Translations under genes and position numbers: made by a program | NCBI GenBank assembly: GCA_004555865.1 | Contig: SFJO01000003.1 | Location: forward strand, 62,001-126,000 | Reading direction: 5' to 3' | DNA from: Oscillospiraceae bacterium | GTDB taxonomy: Bacteria > Bacillota > Clostridia > Oscillospirales > Ruminococcaceae | DNA: 64,000 nt | Notes under the pieces: generated by a model | The model's database searches: none | What the model was told of the DNA's origin: nothing | The model's input: the letters and a program-made list of their open reading frames with translations, nothing else | Shown here: positions 43,532 to 51,528 of the stretch, piece after piece | Numbering within the stretch: the stretch's first letter is position 1 | Layout of the letters: each line of letters starts with the position of its first letter

Positions 43532-44737
43532 ATGGTCACTTTGGACAAAATCTATCACGCCGCCTTTGTTCTGAAAGACGTCGCCCGCAAAACCGACCTG
43601 ATCGCCGCCCCCAACCTGTCTGCCGACAGCAACATCTACCTGAAAACCGAAAACCTTCAGGTGACTGGCAGCTTCAAAGTGCGCGGCGCTTACTACAAGA
43701 TCAGCCAGCTGACCGAAGAGGAAAAGTCCCGCGGCATCATCGCCTGCAGCGCCGGCAACCATGCACAGGGCGTGGCCCTGTCTGCCACCCAGAACGGCAT
43801 TAAGAGCGTAGTCTGTATGCCGGACGGCGCCCCCATCAGCAAGGTAGAGGCCACCAAGCGCCTGGGCGCGGAGGTGTGCCTGGTGCCCGGCGCTTACGAC
43901 GACGCCTACGCCAAGGCCTGTGAACTGCAGCAGGAAACCGGCGCCACCTTCATTCATCCCTTTGACGACGACATGGTGATTGCCGGCCAGGGCACCATCG
44001 GCCTGGAAATCCTGGATCAGCTGGAAAACGTGGATGCCGTGATCGTGCCCATCGGCGGCGGCGGCCTCATCAGCGGCGTGGCCTTTGCCATCAAGAGCCT
44101 GCGCCCGGACGTGAAGGTGTACGGCGTTCAGGCGGCCGGTGCCCCCAGTATGTTCAACAGCGTGCACGACCATGTGCAGGAGACCCTGCCCGCTGTTTCC
44201 ACCTTTGCCGACGGCATTGCGGTCAAGCGCCCCGGCGACACCACCTTTGCCATGGTGGAGCAGTATGTGGACGAGATCGTCACTGTGAGCGAGGACGAGA
44301 TCGCCGCCGCCATTTTGGCCCTGATCGAGAAGCAGAAGCTCATCGCCGAGGGTGCCGGTGCCGTAAGCGTGGCCGCCGCCATGTTCGACAAACTGCCCAT
44401 CCAGGGTAAAAACGCGGTGTGCCTGGTTTCCGGCGGCAACATCGACGTGAACATCCTGAACCGCGTCATCACCCGCGGCCTGGTGATGAGCGGCCGCAAC
44501 ACCAACCTGATGATCGCCCTGGAGGACAAGCCCGGCCAGCTGCAGGGTGTCTCCGAGATTATCTCTCGCTGCGGCGCCAACGTGGTCAGCGTCCATCATG
44601 ACCGGGCTGACACCTCCATGACCATCACCAGCTGCTTCCTGAAGCTGGGTTTGGAAACCCGTGACCATACCCAGATCGAAGAGATCCGCAAGGCGCTCAC
44701 CGAGGCCGGGTTCCATCTGGTCAGCGAGCGCGCCTGA
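43532..44737 (+). CDS. ilvA: Threonine ammonia-lyase (threonine dehydratase)
   Basis: The PLP enzyme deaminates threonine to 2-oxobutyrate, the entry to isoleucine. It has 401 residues: the PLP lysine in SFKVRGAY (about 50), the glycine-rich phosphate loop IGGGGLISG, and SGGNID near the end of the catalytic domain. An ACT domain (about 325-401) is typical of the ACT-carrying short form. The ATG at 43532 follows AAAGGAG by ten bases. The Ile T-box in front supports a biosynthetic rather than purely catabolic role. Confidence 0.95.
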   Translation: MVTLDKIYHAAFVLKDVARKTDLIAAPNLSADSNIYLKTENLQVTGSFKVRGAYYKISQLTEEEKSRGIIACSAGNHAQGVALSATQNGIKSVVCMPDGAPISKVEATKRLGAEVCLVPGAYDDAYAKACELQQETGATFIHPFDDDMVIAGQGTIGLEILDQLENVDAVIVPIGGGGLISGVAFAIKSLRPDVKVYGVQAAGAPSMFNSVHDHVQETLPAVSTFADGIAVKRPGDTTFAMVEQYVDEIVTVSEDEIAAAILALIEKQKLIAEGAGAVSVAAAMFDKLPIQGKNAVCLVSGGNIDVNILNRVITRGLVMSGRNTNLMIALEDKPGQLQGVSEIISRCGANVVSVHHDRADTSMTITSCFLKLGLETRDHTQIEEIRKALTEAGFHLVSERA

Positions 44738-44762
44738 CCGCCGCCCGGCTGAAACTTGTGAA

Positions 44763-44815
44763 AACAACATCCGCCCTGTGCCCGAAGAAGTTCTTCGCCG
44801 CACAGAGCGGATGTT
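44763..44815. terminator. Bidirectional terminator
   Basis: Long hairpin (ACATCCGC, CTGTGC, GAAGAA and complements) between ilvA and the convergent phosphoesterase; T-run on the plus strand. Confidence 0.8.
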
Positions 44816-44821
44816 TTCGTT

Positions 44822-45592
44822 TCAGGAAATCTCGGCGCAGTCCTCATACAGCACCGTCAGGCGGTAGCCTTCCTTGGCAATGTCCGCGTGCATATGGCCG
44901 CAGTACCACTGCTTCATCCCCTTGACCCGCCGGTACACCTCATCCAGATAGCCGCTGACCGGGTCGTTCTCCCGGAAGCTGTACCGCCCAAAATAGATGG
45001 GGATCAAAACGCGGGGCAGCGTGTGGGTGAGAATGTAATCCACCTGATTGCCGTGGTTCTCCAGCGTTTGCAGCCCATGCTCCATCTCCTGGGGCGACAA
45101 AAGCTCCTGCGGCCACCAGGAATACCCCTCGATCCGGTATTCCCGGTCGATGGAACTGGCCCCGCCCATGGCCCAGAAGGTCTTTCCCGCAATGGTGTAG
45201 TATTCGCCCCGCCGCAGATGAATCACGTTTGGAGCGTCCGGCAGGCGGTTGATCATGCCCCCGTTCCACACCTCCACCGGCTGTGCATTCCAGAAGGCGT
45301 GGTTGTCATGGTTGCCGTCCACAAACAGGATCTGATAGGGCCTCTGCGCCAGCCAATCGACCCATTTCGCATAGGCGCGGCGGTTTTGCACGGCCTGGCG
45401 GCGCGCAAAGGACAGGTCAAAGGGAATCTTCTCCTCGTCCAGCACATCCGTCGGCAAAAACGGAAAACCAAAATCGCCGCAGACCACCACATAGTCCTCT
45501 TCCGTGAGCGTTGGCTCAGCCGGAAATTTCCGGGGCGTGAGCTTCCCGATCTCAGTCGGGCCGTGAATGTCCCCGAACACATAAAGTGCCAT
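44822..45592 (-). CDS. Calcineurin-like metallophosphoesterase
   Basis: The 256-residue protein has every motif of the binuclear metal fold in order: GDIHG (residue 7), VCGDFGF, DGNHDNH, ILTHT and CGHMHAD. The substrate (phosphoprotein, nucleotide or other phosphoester) cannot be told. It stands alone between ilvA and the divergent Crp/Fnr gene. ATG at 45592, GAAAGGAG upstream. Confidence 0.92.
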   Translation of the reverse strand: MALYVFGDIHGPTEIGKLTPRKFPAEPTLTEEDYVVVCGDFGFPFLPTDVLDEEKIPFDLSFARRQAVQNRRAYAKWVDWLAQRPYQILFVDGNHDNHAFWNAQPVEVWNGGMINRLPDAPNVIHLRRGEYYTIAGKTFWAMGGASSIDREYRIEGYSWWPQELLSPQEMEHGLQTLENHGNQVDYILTHTLPRVLIPIYFGRYSFRENDPVSGYLDEVYRRVKGMKQWYCGHMHADIAKEGYRLTVLYEDCAEIS

Positions 45593-45786
45593 GTCTCTCT
45601 CCTTTCAGGTCGAATGGCTTCGTTTCTCTTCGCCCTGCTTCCCTGTTTCTACAACATTTTCGCTTCGCGCGCGTTAATGTCGGCCCAACCCAAACGGGGC
45701 CGTTCTTGACGGCTCGCTTCCGGTCGGGGTATGCTATTATTATATTATAAACCGCTTTTTACCCCAACCAAACTGAGGAGACTTTT

Positions 45787-46458
45787 ATGGATACCGCCCT
45801 GCTCTCTCAAAGTGCCCTGTTCCGCGGGGCAAACTCGGATGAAATCGAGGCTATGCTGGGCTGCCTGGTCGCTAAGACGCGCTGCTACGGCAAAGGCGCG
45901 CTGATTTACGGGGCGGGCCAGACCGTCACTGCCCTGGGCCTGGTGCTGCACGGCAGCGTCCTGATTCAAAGCGAGGATGCCTGGGGCCGAGCCACGGTGA
46001 TGGACAGCCTTGGCCCCGGGCAGATTTTTGCCGAAACCTACGCCTGCACCCCCGGCGAACCGCTGATGGTAAACGTGTTGGCCGCCGAACCCTGTGAAGT
46101 TCTGTTTTTGCGGGTCTCCCGCATTTTTGAATTTGAGGAGAGCGGCTGCCCGCACCGGCGCCGCCTGTTGCGAAACCTTCTGGCCTTGTTTGCCCAGAAG
46201 AACCTGACGCTCTCCCGGAAGATCTTCCACACCAGCGCAAAAACCATCCGGGAGCGGCTGCTTTCCTACCTCTCCGATCAGGCCATCCGCGCCCAAAGCC
46301 GCAGCTTCTCCATCCCCTTTGGCCGCCAGCAGCTGGCGGACTACCTGAATGTGGACCGAAGCGCGCTTTCCAACGAACTGAGCAAAATGCAGCGGGAGGG
46401 GCTGATTCAGGTGCGCCGCAATCACTTTGTGCTGTGCGCGGAGAGCCTGCCGGATTGA
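45787..46458 (+). CDS. Crp/Fnr family regulator
   Basis: The 223-residue protein has a cyclic-nucleotide-binding-like beta barrel (about 10-125) and a Crp-type winged helix (about 150-220; GRQQLADYLNVDRSALSNELSKMQREGLI). No N-terminal cysteine cluster of the Fnr type is seen, so it is not an obvious oxygen sensor. A conserved role for this subgroup in Clostridia is control of an adjacent gene; here a DUF362-derived gene follows with two similar palindromic elements in front. Promoter TTGACG-18-TATGCT lies upstream. Confidence 0.9.
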   Translation: MDTALLSQSALFRGANSDEIEAMLGCLVAKTRCYGKGALIYGAGQTVTALGLVLHGSVLIQSEDAWGRATVMDSLGPGQIFAETYACTPGEPLMVNVLAAEPCEVLFLRVSRIFEFEESGCPHRRRLLRNLLALFAQKNLTLSRKIFHTSAKTIRERLLSYLSDQAIRAQSRSFSIPFGRQQLADYLNVDRSALSNELSKMQREGLIQVRRNHFVLCAESLPD

Positions 46459-46533
46459 CCGGTTTCGCCCCGGGCAAAAATTTTCAGGCGCGGCTCTTGA
46501 CCTGAAGTCGGCTTTATGGTTTACAATGGCAGC

Positions 46534-46629
46534 AAGGAACGTGTTTCTACGGACCTGCACTGCCTGCGCGGCCCATAGCGGCACCAAAGCGTTTGAAGCG
46601 TTTATGATACAGCAAGGAAGCGCTTTCTT
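46534..46629 (+). repeat. Two copies of an imperfect palindrome, candidate operators
   Basis: AAGGAACGTGTTTCTA (46534-46549) and AAGGAAGCGCTTTCTT (46614-46629), both preceded by AGC, 80 bp apart. The second is palindromic at seven of eight base pairs. The first begins seven bases after a TACAAT (46522-46527), at the probable transcription start; the second touches the next start codon. Confidence 0.45.
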
Positions 46630-47040
46630 ATGAGTGAATCGGTCAAAAAGCCCGGTATGGGCGGCAAGTGGTTCACCGAAATGTCCATGGGCAAAAACAT
46701 CACAAACTACGACTCGATGCTGGTGCTCACCCACTTCAAGGGGCACACCATGGGCGGCTTCGGCGGCTCCAACAAAAACATCGGCATTCTGGCCTCCACC
46801 GACATTCTGGTCATTGACCAGGCCTCGGTGGACCTGATTTACGCCCTCTCGCCGGACGACCGCAAGGCCCTGGTGGAGCGCATGGAAACCCGGCACGGCC
46901 TGCGCCAGCTGAGCTATATGAAGGAGCTGGGCATGGGCAACGACCGCTACCAACTTTTGAATCTGGACAATGACAACGCCGTCATTCAGCCCGCAGACGC
47001 GGTTAAGGGCGTCAAGCCCTTCCCCAAGGTGCAGCTGTAA
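46630..47040 (+). CDS. Shortened DUF362 protein
   Basis: The 136-residue protein matches two separated blocks of DUF362 proteins (normally about 300-400 residues). NYDSMLVLTHFKGHTMGGFGG is the middle block; ILASTDILVIDQASVDLIYAL and ERMETRHGLRQLSYMKELGMG are the C-terminal block. They are joined directly at KNIGI, and the N-terminal third, the inter-block region and the ferredoxin-like cysteines are absent. The frame is intact, with an ATG and AAGGAAG upstream, so a maintained minimal protein is as possible as a deletion remnant. It follows the Crp/Fnr gene. Confidence 0.75.
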   Translation: MSESVKKPGMGGKWFTEMSMGKNITNYDSMLVLTHFKGHTMGGFGGSNKNIGILASTDILVIDQASVDLIYALSPDDRKALVERMETRHGLRQLSYMKELGMGNDRYQLLNLDNDNAVIQPADAVKGVKPFPKVQL

Positions 47041-47055
47041 CCTTCGTTTTGTTTT

Positions 47056-47094
47056 GCCTGCCGGGCGGCCCAGCGCTGCCCCGGCGGGCTTTTT
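47056..47094 (+). terminator. Terminator of the DUF362 gene
   Basis: GCCTGCCGGG and CCCGGCGGGC with T-run. Confidence 0.85.
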
Positions 47095-47321
47095 CAATTC
47101 TGCAAACCGCCGATTCAAACGCGGCGCCCGAAACGGCACGGCTTCCTCTCTTGAAATCCGTGCTTCTCTTTGCTTTACTTGATATAAATTATTGAAATGT
47201 GTTGTTGTTTTTTATTGTAAAGGAAGCTGATGGTGTAGCATCTGCGTCTGTGGGGGGCCTTACCTTTCTCCGAAAGATGGCGAAAATAGTGTGTATAAGG
47301 CCAATGAAAGGAGAGAATCTT

Positions 47322-47555
47322 GTGGGAAATTTTAAGAAAACCTTGGCAGGAATGATGGCGTTCTGCCTGCTGATGTCTACTTTGACCCCGGCGCACCCCT
47401 TGGCTTCCCCTCGCGGGGAAGGCTTTGCGCCCGCCGCCATCAACTCTCCCCTTTTTTGCCTTTTTTTACTCAAATCTTCCCTTCTCCGCTTTAAAGCGCT
47501 CAAAATTATTCACAATTTCTCATTTTTAACCAGGCCGTGCAGGATGTTTGTATAA
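47322..47555 (+). other. Orphan secretion signal, probably a truncated gene
   Basis: In the 600-base gap 47041-47641, a GTG at 47322 (GAAAGGAGAG upstream; alternatively ATG at 47304) begins a clear signal-peptide-like segment, VGNFKKTLAGMMAFCLLMST, ending TPAHPLA. After about 30 codons the frame enters a GC-rich hairpin (CTTCCCC-TCGC-GGGGAAG near 47402-47419) and then runs through low-information sequence to 47555. It looks like the 5' end of a secreted-protein gene cut by a small palindromic repeat or deletion. Confidence 0.35.
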
Positions 47556-47641
47556 AACGCTCATATTTTTTCGCAGGTTCTTGGTGATATAATAAATTTG
47601 TCTTGAAAAAATTGCGGATTTGAATCAGAAAAGAGGACCCC

Positions 47642-48220
47642 ATGCAAACATCCCACTCCCTCCATCTGCCCCATGTGGGCTTGCGCATCGTAAAAACGTT
47701 GGTTTCCTGCCTGGCTGTGGCTTTGGTTTACCAGTATCTGCTGGGCGGCCGCAACCCGTGCTTCGCCTGCATCGGCGCGGTGTATGGCATGGGCAATCAG
47801 TTTCAGGAGGGGTTCCGCAACGGATTCAACCGCTTTGTGGGCACGCTGCTGGGCGGCCTGATGGTCATTCCCTTCTATTGGCTGTATTATTACCAGCCGC
47901 TGGGCATTCCCCAGAGCGTCTACCTCATCGTTGGGCTGTTCTGCGTGATTTACATCAATCTGGTGTTCGGCGCAAACAACGCCATTCAGCCGGGCACCGT
48001 GGTGTATTTCGTGGTCATGTTCACCCAGCCCACCGCCAACTATGTGTCCTACACGCTGGCCCGCATCATTGACACCGGCGTGGGCGTGGTGTTCAGCCTG
48101 GTGATCTCGATGCTGCACCCCTCCGAGTTGGACAAGCGCCTGGGCATGGACCTGGAGCACACCCTGCCCCTGTGGCAGCGCAGCAACCAGCGCCAATCGC
48201 CTCAGGACAAGGCCGACTGA
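47642..48220 (+). CDS. FUSC/aromatic-acid-exporter-like membrane protein
   Basis: The 192-residue protein has about five membrane helices. The pattern of RIVKTLVSCLAVALVYQYLLGGRNPCFACIGAVYGM and FRNGFNRFVGTLLGGLMV followed by RIIDTGVGVVFSLVIS fits the N-terminal membrane half of aromatic acid exporter (ArAE/FUSC) proteins; the soluble C-terminal half of longer members is missing, as in short members of Firmicutes. Substrate unknown. A TATAAT at 47588-47593 may be its -10. Confidence 0.8.
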   Translation: MQTSHSLHLPHVGLRIVKTLVSCLAVALVYQYLLGGRNPCFACIGAVYGMGNQFQEGFRNGFNRFVGTLLGGLMVIPFYWLYYYQPLGIPQSVYLIVGLFCVIYINLVFGANNAIQPGTVVYFVVMFTQPTANYVSYTLARIIDTGVGVVFSLVISMLHPSELDKRLGMDLEHTLPLWQRSNQRQSPQDKAD

Positions 48221-48236
48221 CAATTTGCATAAACAT

Positions 48237-48289
48237 AAAAAGGCAGACAAACGGCACACGCATTTGCGCATCGTTTGTCTGCCTTTTTT
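48237..48289. terminator. Bidirectional terminator
   Basis: AAAAGGCAGACAAACG and CGTTTGTCTGCCTTTT arms between convergent genes. Confidence 0.9.
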
Positions 48290-48296
48290 CATGGCT

Positions 48297-49259
48297 TTAT
48301 TGCACCGCTGCGGTGGAGGCAGCCGGCTGCCGGGCCGCCGCGCCCCGGGGCAGCAGGATTCGCCCGGCCAGCGGCAGCACCCGGGCATTCAGCTCCTGCC
48401 GCGGAGCGCATTCGCCGTCCACCGTGGCCACAATGGGCTGCCCATCCAGACAATTCAGCCGCACCTGGCGGGCCTGCCGGTACAGGATCACGTCCGCCAG
48501 CTCCGGCACGACCTGGCCGTTTTTCAGGTGCGCCCCCGTTTTATACCGGCTTATCACCTTGGCAATGCGCAGGCGGCTCACCTTGCGCACCACGATCACA
48601 TCCAGCAGGCCGTCCTGCAGGCTGGCCTGCGGCGCAGCGCAGAAGCCGCCCCCATAGCAGCTGCCGTTGCAGATGGCCACCATCAGGCAATCCTCTTCCA
48701 GCTGCTCGTCGTCCATCTGAATGGCCAGCCGGTGCCCCAGCGGGCCGCAGACGTTCTGCACAATGGACAGTTTATAGGCCATGCTGCCCCCGCAAAACGG
48801 CAGCCGCCGGAATTTTGGTATGCCATAGGCCACCTGGGCATCCAGCCCCGCCGCGCAGATGGAGGCGCACAGCCCGGCGCTGGTTTCCATCAGGTCAATG
48901 GCCTGTTCGCTGCCATTCAGCTGGGCATCCAGATTCAAAAACTGTTCTGCTGTGCCGTAATTGCGGATGAAGTCGTTGCCGCTGCCGCAGGGCACACAGC
49001 CCACCGCCGCATTGGCCCAGCCCATTGCACCGCGCAGCACCTCGTTGAAGGTTCCATCGCCGCCGCAGGCATACAGGCGCACCGGCTCACCGGTTTCGGC
49101 CCACTGGCGGGCCAGCCTGGCCCCGTGGCCCGGGTATTCGGTGAGGGCGATCTCATAGTCCACCCCGGCCGCCGCACAGGCTTCCACAATGCGCGGCACC
49201 AGCGTCAGGCTGGCATCGGCCTTACCGGAAACCGGATTCACAAGAAACACATGGCGCAT
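48297..49259 (-). CDS. Diacylglycerol kinase-family lipid kinase
   Basis: The 320-residue protein has the DAGK catalytic signature: VNPVSGKA at the start, YACGGDGTFNEVLRG (phosphate-binding, about residue 63) and VPCGSGNDFIRNYG. It belongs to the YegS/DgkB/BmrU group, which phosphorylates diacylglycerol or sphingoid lipids at the membrane. The ATG at 49259 is preferred (AAAGGGAG upstream); an in-frame codon at 49289 would overlap the upstream gene. It lies 26 bases after the TIR-LRR gene on the same strand and is probably co-transcribed with it. Confidence 0.93.
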   Translation of the reverse strand: MRHVFLVNPVSGKADASLTLVPRIVEACAAAGVDYEIALTEYPGHGARLARQWAETGEPVRLYACGGDGTFNEVLRGAMGWANAAVGCVPCGSGNDFIRNYGTAEQFLNLDAQLNGSEQAIDLMETSAGLCASICAAGLDAQVAYGIPKFRRLPFCGGSMAYKLSIVQNVCGPLGHRLAIQMDDEQLEEDCLMVAICNGSCYGGGFCAAPQASLQDGLLDVIVVRKVSRLRIAKVISRYKTGAHLKNGQVVPELADVILYRQARQVRLNCLDGQPIVATVDGECAPRQELNARVLPLAGRILLPRGAAARQPAASTAAVQ

Positions 49260-49285
49260 AGGCGTCTCCCTTTTCTTTGCTGCTG

Positions 49286-51340
49286 TCATTCCGGGCGGAA
49301 CGGCAGCTGATTCTTTTTTGCGTAGGCCGCGGCTGCACTGCCGCCGGCCCCATGCAGCACAGCGCCGCCGGGCCGCTCAAACGCCCCTGGCGCAATGTCG
49401 GTCACGGTTTCCGGAATCCAGACGTGCAGCAGCGCATCGCTCTCCGCGCTGGCAAAGGCCTCCGCGCCGATGCGCTCCACCCCGGCGTGCAGCACCACCT
49501 TCTCCAGATCCGTACAGTTCCGGAATGCACGCTCCGGCAGAACGCGCAGGCTGCCGGGGATCGCAACCTCTTCCAGCGCCCTGCACCCATGGAAGCAGCT
49601 CGCGCCCATTCGCCGCAGACGAGGCGGCAGGTGAAGTTCTTCCAGCGCTTCGCAGCCGCTGAACACAGCCTCGCCCAGTTCCTCCAATTCCAGCGGCAGG
49701 CGCAGATGCTTCAGCTCGGTGCAGCCCGCAGCCGCCGAGGCACCAATGCGCTTCACTCCGCCGGGCACGCTCAGCTTCTGAAGCGAGGAGCAGTCCATCA
49801 GCACCCGCTCCGGCAGCTCTTCCAAGTAGACGGGCAGGTCCACCTCCCGCAATTTGCGGCACCGCTCAAACTGCCCGGAATGCAGCCGGTAAAGCCGGTT
49901 GCTCAGCACAATGCAGCGAACCTCCTGGTTGCCCGCAAACACCGAGCCGAACAGCGGCGTGTCAATGGCGGTGTATTCATTTCCCATCCGCACAATGCTC
50001 TGCCGGGCAAGAATGCGGGCGCAGTCTTTTTTCGTGAAAGTCCGGCCCGGCTGCTCCTCTTTTTTATGCGGCCGCGCCTGCGTGTACCAATCTTCGTCCA
50101 CCGTTTCCTGCGGCGGGGTGCAGGGCTCTGCTTTGTCCGGCTCGTTTTTGGGTGCCTCCTGCTTCTGGGCCAGCAGCATCTCCATCAGCTCCCGCTGTGC
50201 GGTCTCTTCCGGGCGCACCGAAGCAGCCGGTTCCGCCGGTGTCTCTTCCGGCTCCCGCCGGGCGGCGACCTTTTCTTCGCCCGGTTTCACTTCGCCCAGC
50301 TGGGCCATCATTGCCGCCAGCAGATCATTCTGCGGCGGTTCTTCCGCAAGCGGCGGCTCTTCTTCCCGCACTGCCGGTTCCTCCGGCTCAGCGGCCGGTT
50401 CCTCCGGCTTCTGTTCCGGCTCTTCCGGCTGCTCCGGCGGCAATTCTTCCAATGCTTCCTGCGTCTCCTGCGGCCGGGCCTCCCAAAGGCTCATCAGGCT
50501 TTGCAGCAGTTCTTCGCGCCCCTGTGCCGGGTCTGCCGAAGCGGTTTCTTCCGGCCGCGCTGCCGGGGTCGCCGTCTCTCCCTCCTGCTGGCGCTCCTTG
50601 GCCGTGGCCTGGGCCTGCGGCTGGGGCGTTTCGTTGGGATGGCTCTCTTCCTGCTGCGGGCATACCGGCATTTTGGGTTCATATCCGGGGCAGAACCCCA
50701 CCCGCGTTTTATCCGGGAAGGCCGCAACGATCTCCTCGTAGTAGTCCAGCTTCCGGTCCAGTTCGTTCTTGGGGTGAATGCGCACCTTCTCGTTGTTGCT
50801 GTTGAAGAACTGGGTCATAAAGCCGTCCAGCGCCATGGCTTGGGCTTGGCGGGTGCTCTTGTCCTGCCCGCTCTCCTGAATGTCCTCAAACACCCGCTCG
50901 GAAAACTTGCGGATGTCCCCGATCTGCTCCACTTCCACTGCGATAAACTTGACCGGGCCGCGGTGCAGGGCCACGGCCGTGGGCTGCATGGTACGGCTCA
51001 TCTCCTGATAGCAGTTTTCGCTGCGCAGCGACGATGCGCTCACATAAAATACCACCATGCGGCAGTCAATGTCCTGCACCGCTTCCAGGGCGTCGTTTTT
51101 CCAGGAGCTCTTGGTTTTGTCCAGATTCTTTTCGTCCAGCCAGATGTTGAACCCGCGCTTCTGGAATTCCAGCACGTCCCGCCAGACCAGATCGCTGTCC
51201 GCGCTGCTGTAACTGATAAAAATATAAGGCCGTTCAATATCGCAGGGTGTGATCTGCCGCAGCACACCGTTTGCACTCAGTTCTTCCACGCCAACTTCCC
51301 CCTCTGCCATCTCCCGCGGAGTTTTCTCATTCCAACGCAT
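49286..51340 (-). CDS. TIR domain - disordered linker - leucine-rich repeat protein
   Basis: The 684-residue protein has no signal peptide or membrane helix. Residues about 37-180 form a TIR domain: PYIFISYSSADSD, GFNIWLDEKNL, SSWKND and SENCYQEM, where Glu113 fits the catalytic Glu of NAD-cleaving TIRs. Residues about 222-440 are a Pro/Glu-rich linker containing three related amphipathic pieces (ELLQSLMSLWEA, DLLAAMMAQLGEV, ELMEMLLAQKQEA). Residues about 470-670 are BspA-type leucine-rich repeats (LREVDLPVYLEELPERVLMDC and similar, period about 23). The architecture recalls immune receptors that sense by LRR and signal by TIR. A lipid kinase gene follows 26 bases later. Confidence 0.87.
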   Translation of the reverse strand: MRWNEKTPREMAEGEVGVEELSANGVLRQITPCDIERPYIFISYSSADSDLVWRDVLEFQKRGFNIWLDEKNLDKTKSSWKNDALEAVQDIDCRMVVFYVSASSLRSENCYQEMSRTMQPTAVALHRGPVKFIAVEVEQIGDIRKFSERVFEDIQESGQDKSTRQAQAMALDGFMTQFFNSNNEKVRIHPKNELDRKLDYYEEIVAAFPDKTRVGFCPGYEPKMPVCPQQEESHPNETPQPQAQATAKERQQEGETATPAARPEETASADPAQGREELLQSLMSLWEARPQETQEALEELPPEQPEEPEQKPEEPAAEPEEPAVREEEPPLAEEPPQNDLLAAMMAQLGEVKPGEEKVAARREPEETPAEPAASVRPEETAQRELMEMLLAQKQEAPKNEPDKAEPCTPPQETVDEDWYTQARPHKKEEQPGRTFTKKDCARILARQSIVRMGNEYTAIDTPLFGSVFAGNQEVRCIVLSNRLYRLHSGQFERCRKLREVDLPVYLEELPERVLMDCSSLQKLSVPGGVKRIGASAAAGCTELKHLRLPLELEELGEAVFSGCEALEELHLPPRLRRMGASCFHGCRALEEVAIPGSLRVLPERAFRNCTDLEKVVLHAGVERIGAEAFASAESDALLHVWIPETVTDIAPGAFERPGGAVLHGAGGSAAAAYAKKNQLPFRPE

Positions 51341-51381
51341 TCTTTATCTTAAAAAGCAATTCTTGTTTCTCTTACCAATTT

Positions 51382-51410
51382 ATTATACGAAACCTACTGT
51401 GCTTTTACAA
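51382..51410 (-). promoter_or_regulatory. Promoter of the TIR-LRR gene
   Basis: On the minus strand TTGTAA (51410-51405), 17 bases, TATAAT (51387-51382), about 40 bases before the ATG. Confidence 0.7.
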
Positions 51411-51528
51411 GAAGTACTCCGTATCAGCTGGCCTATTCTCGGCCATACTAAGCAGGAATCTTTTTTTGCTGCACCGGGCGGCGGCTGCGTAACCGCTGCT
51501 TTGACCCCTTTTGTAAGGAGGCCCCTCT

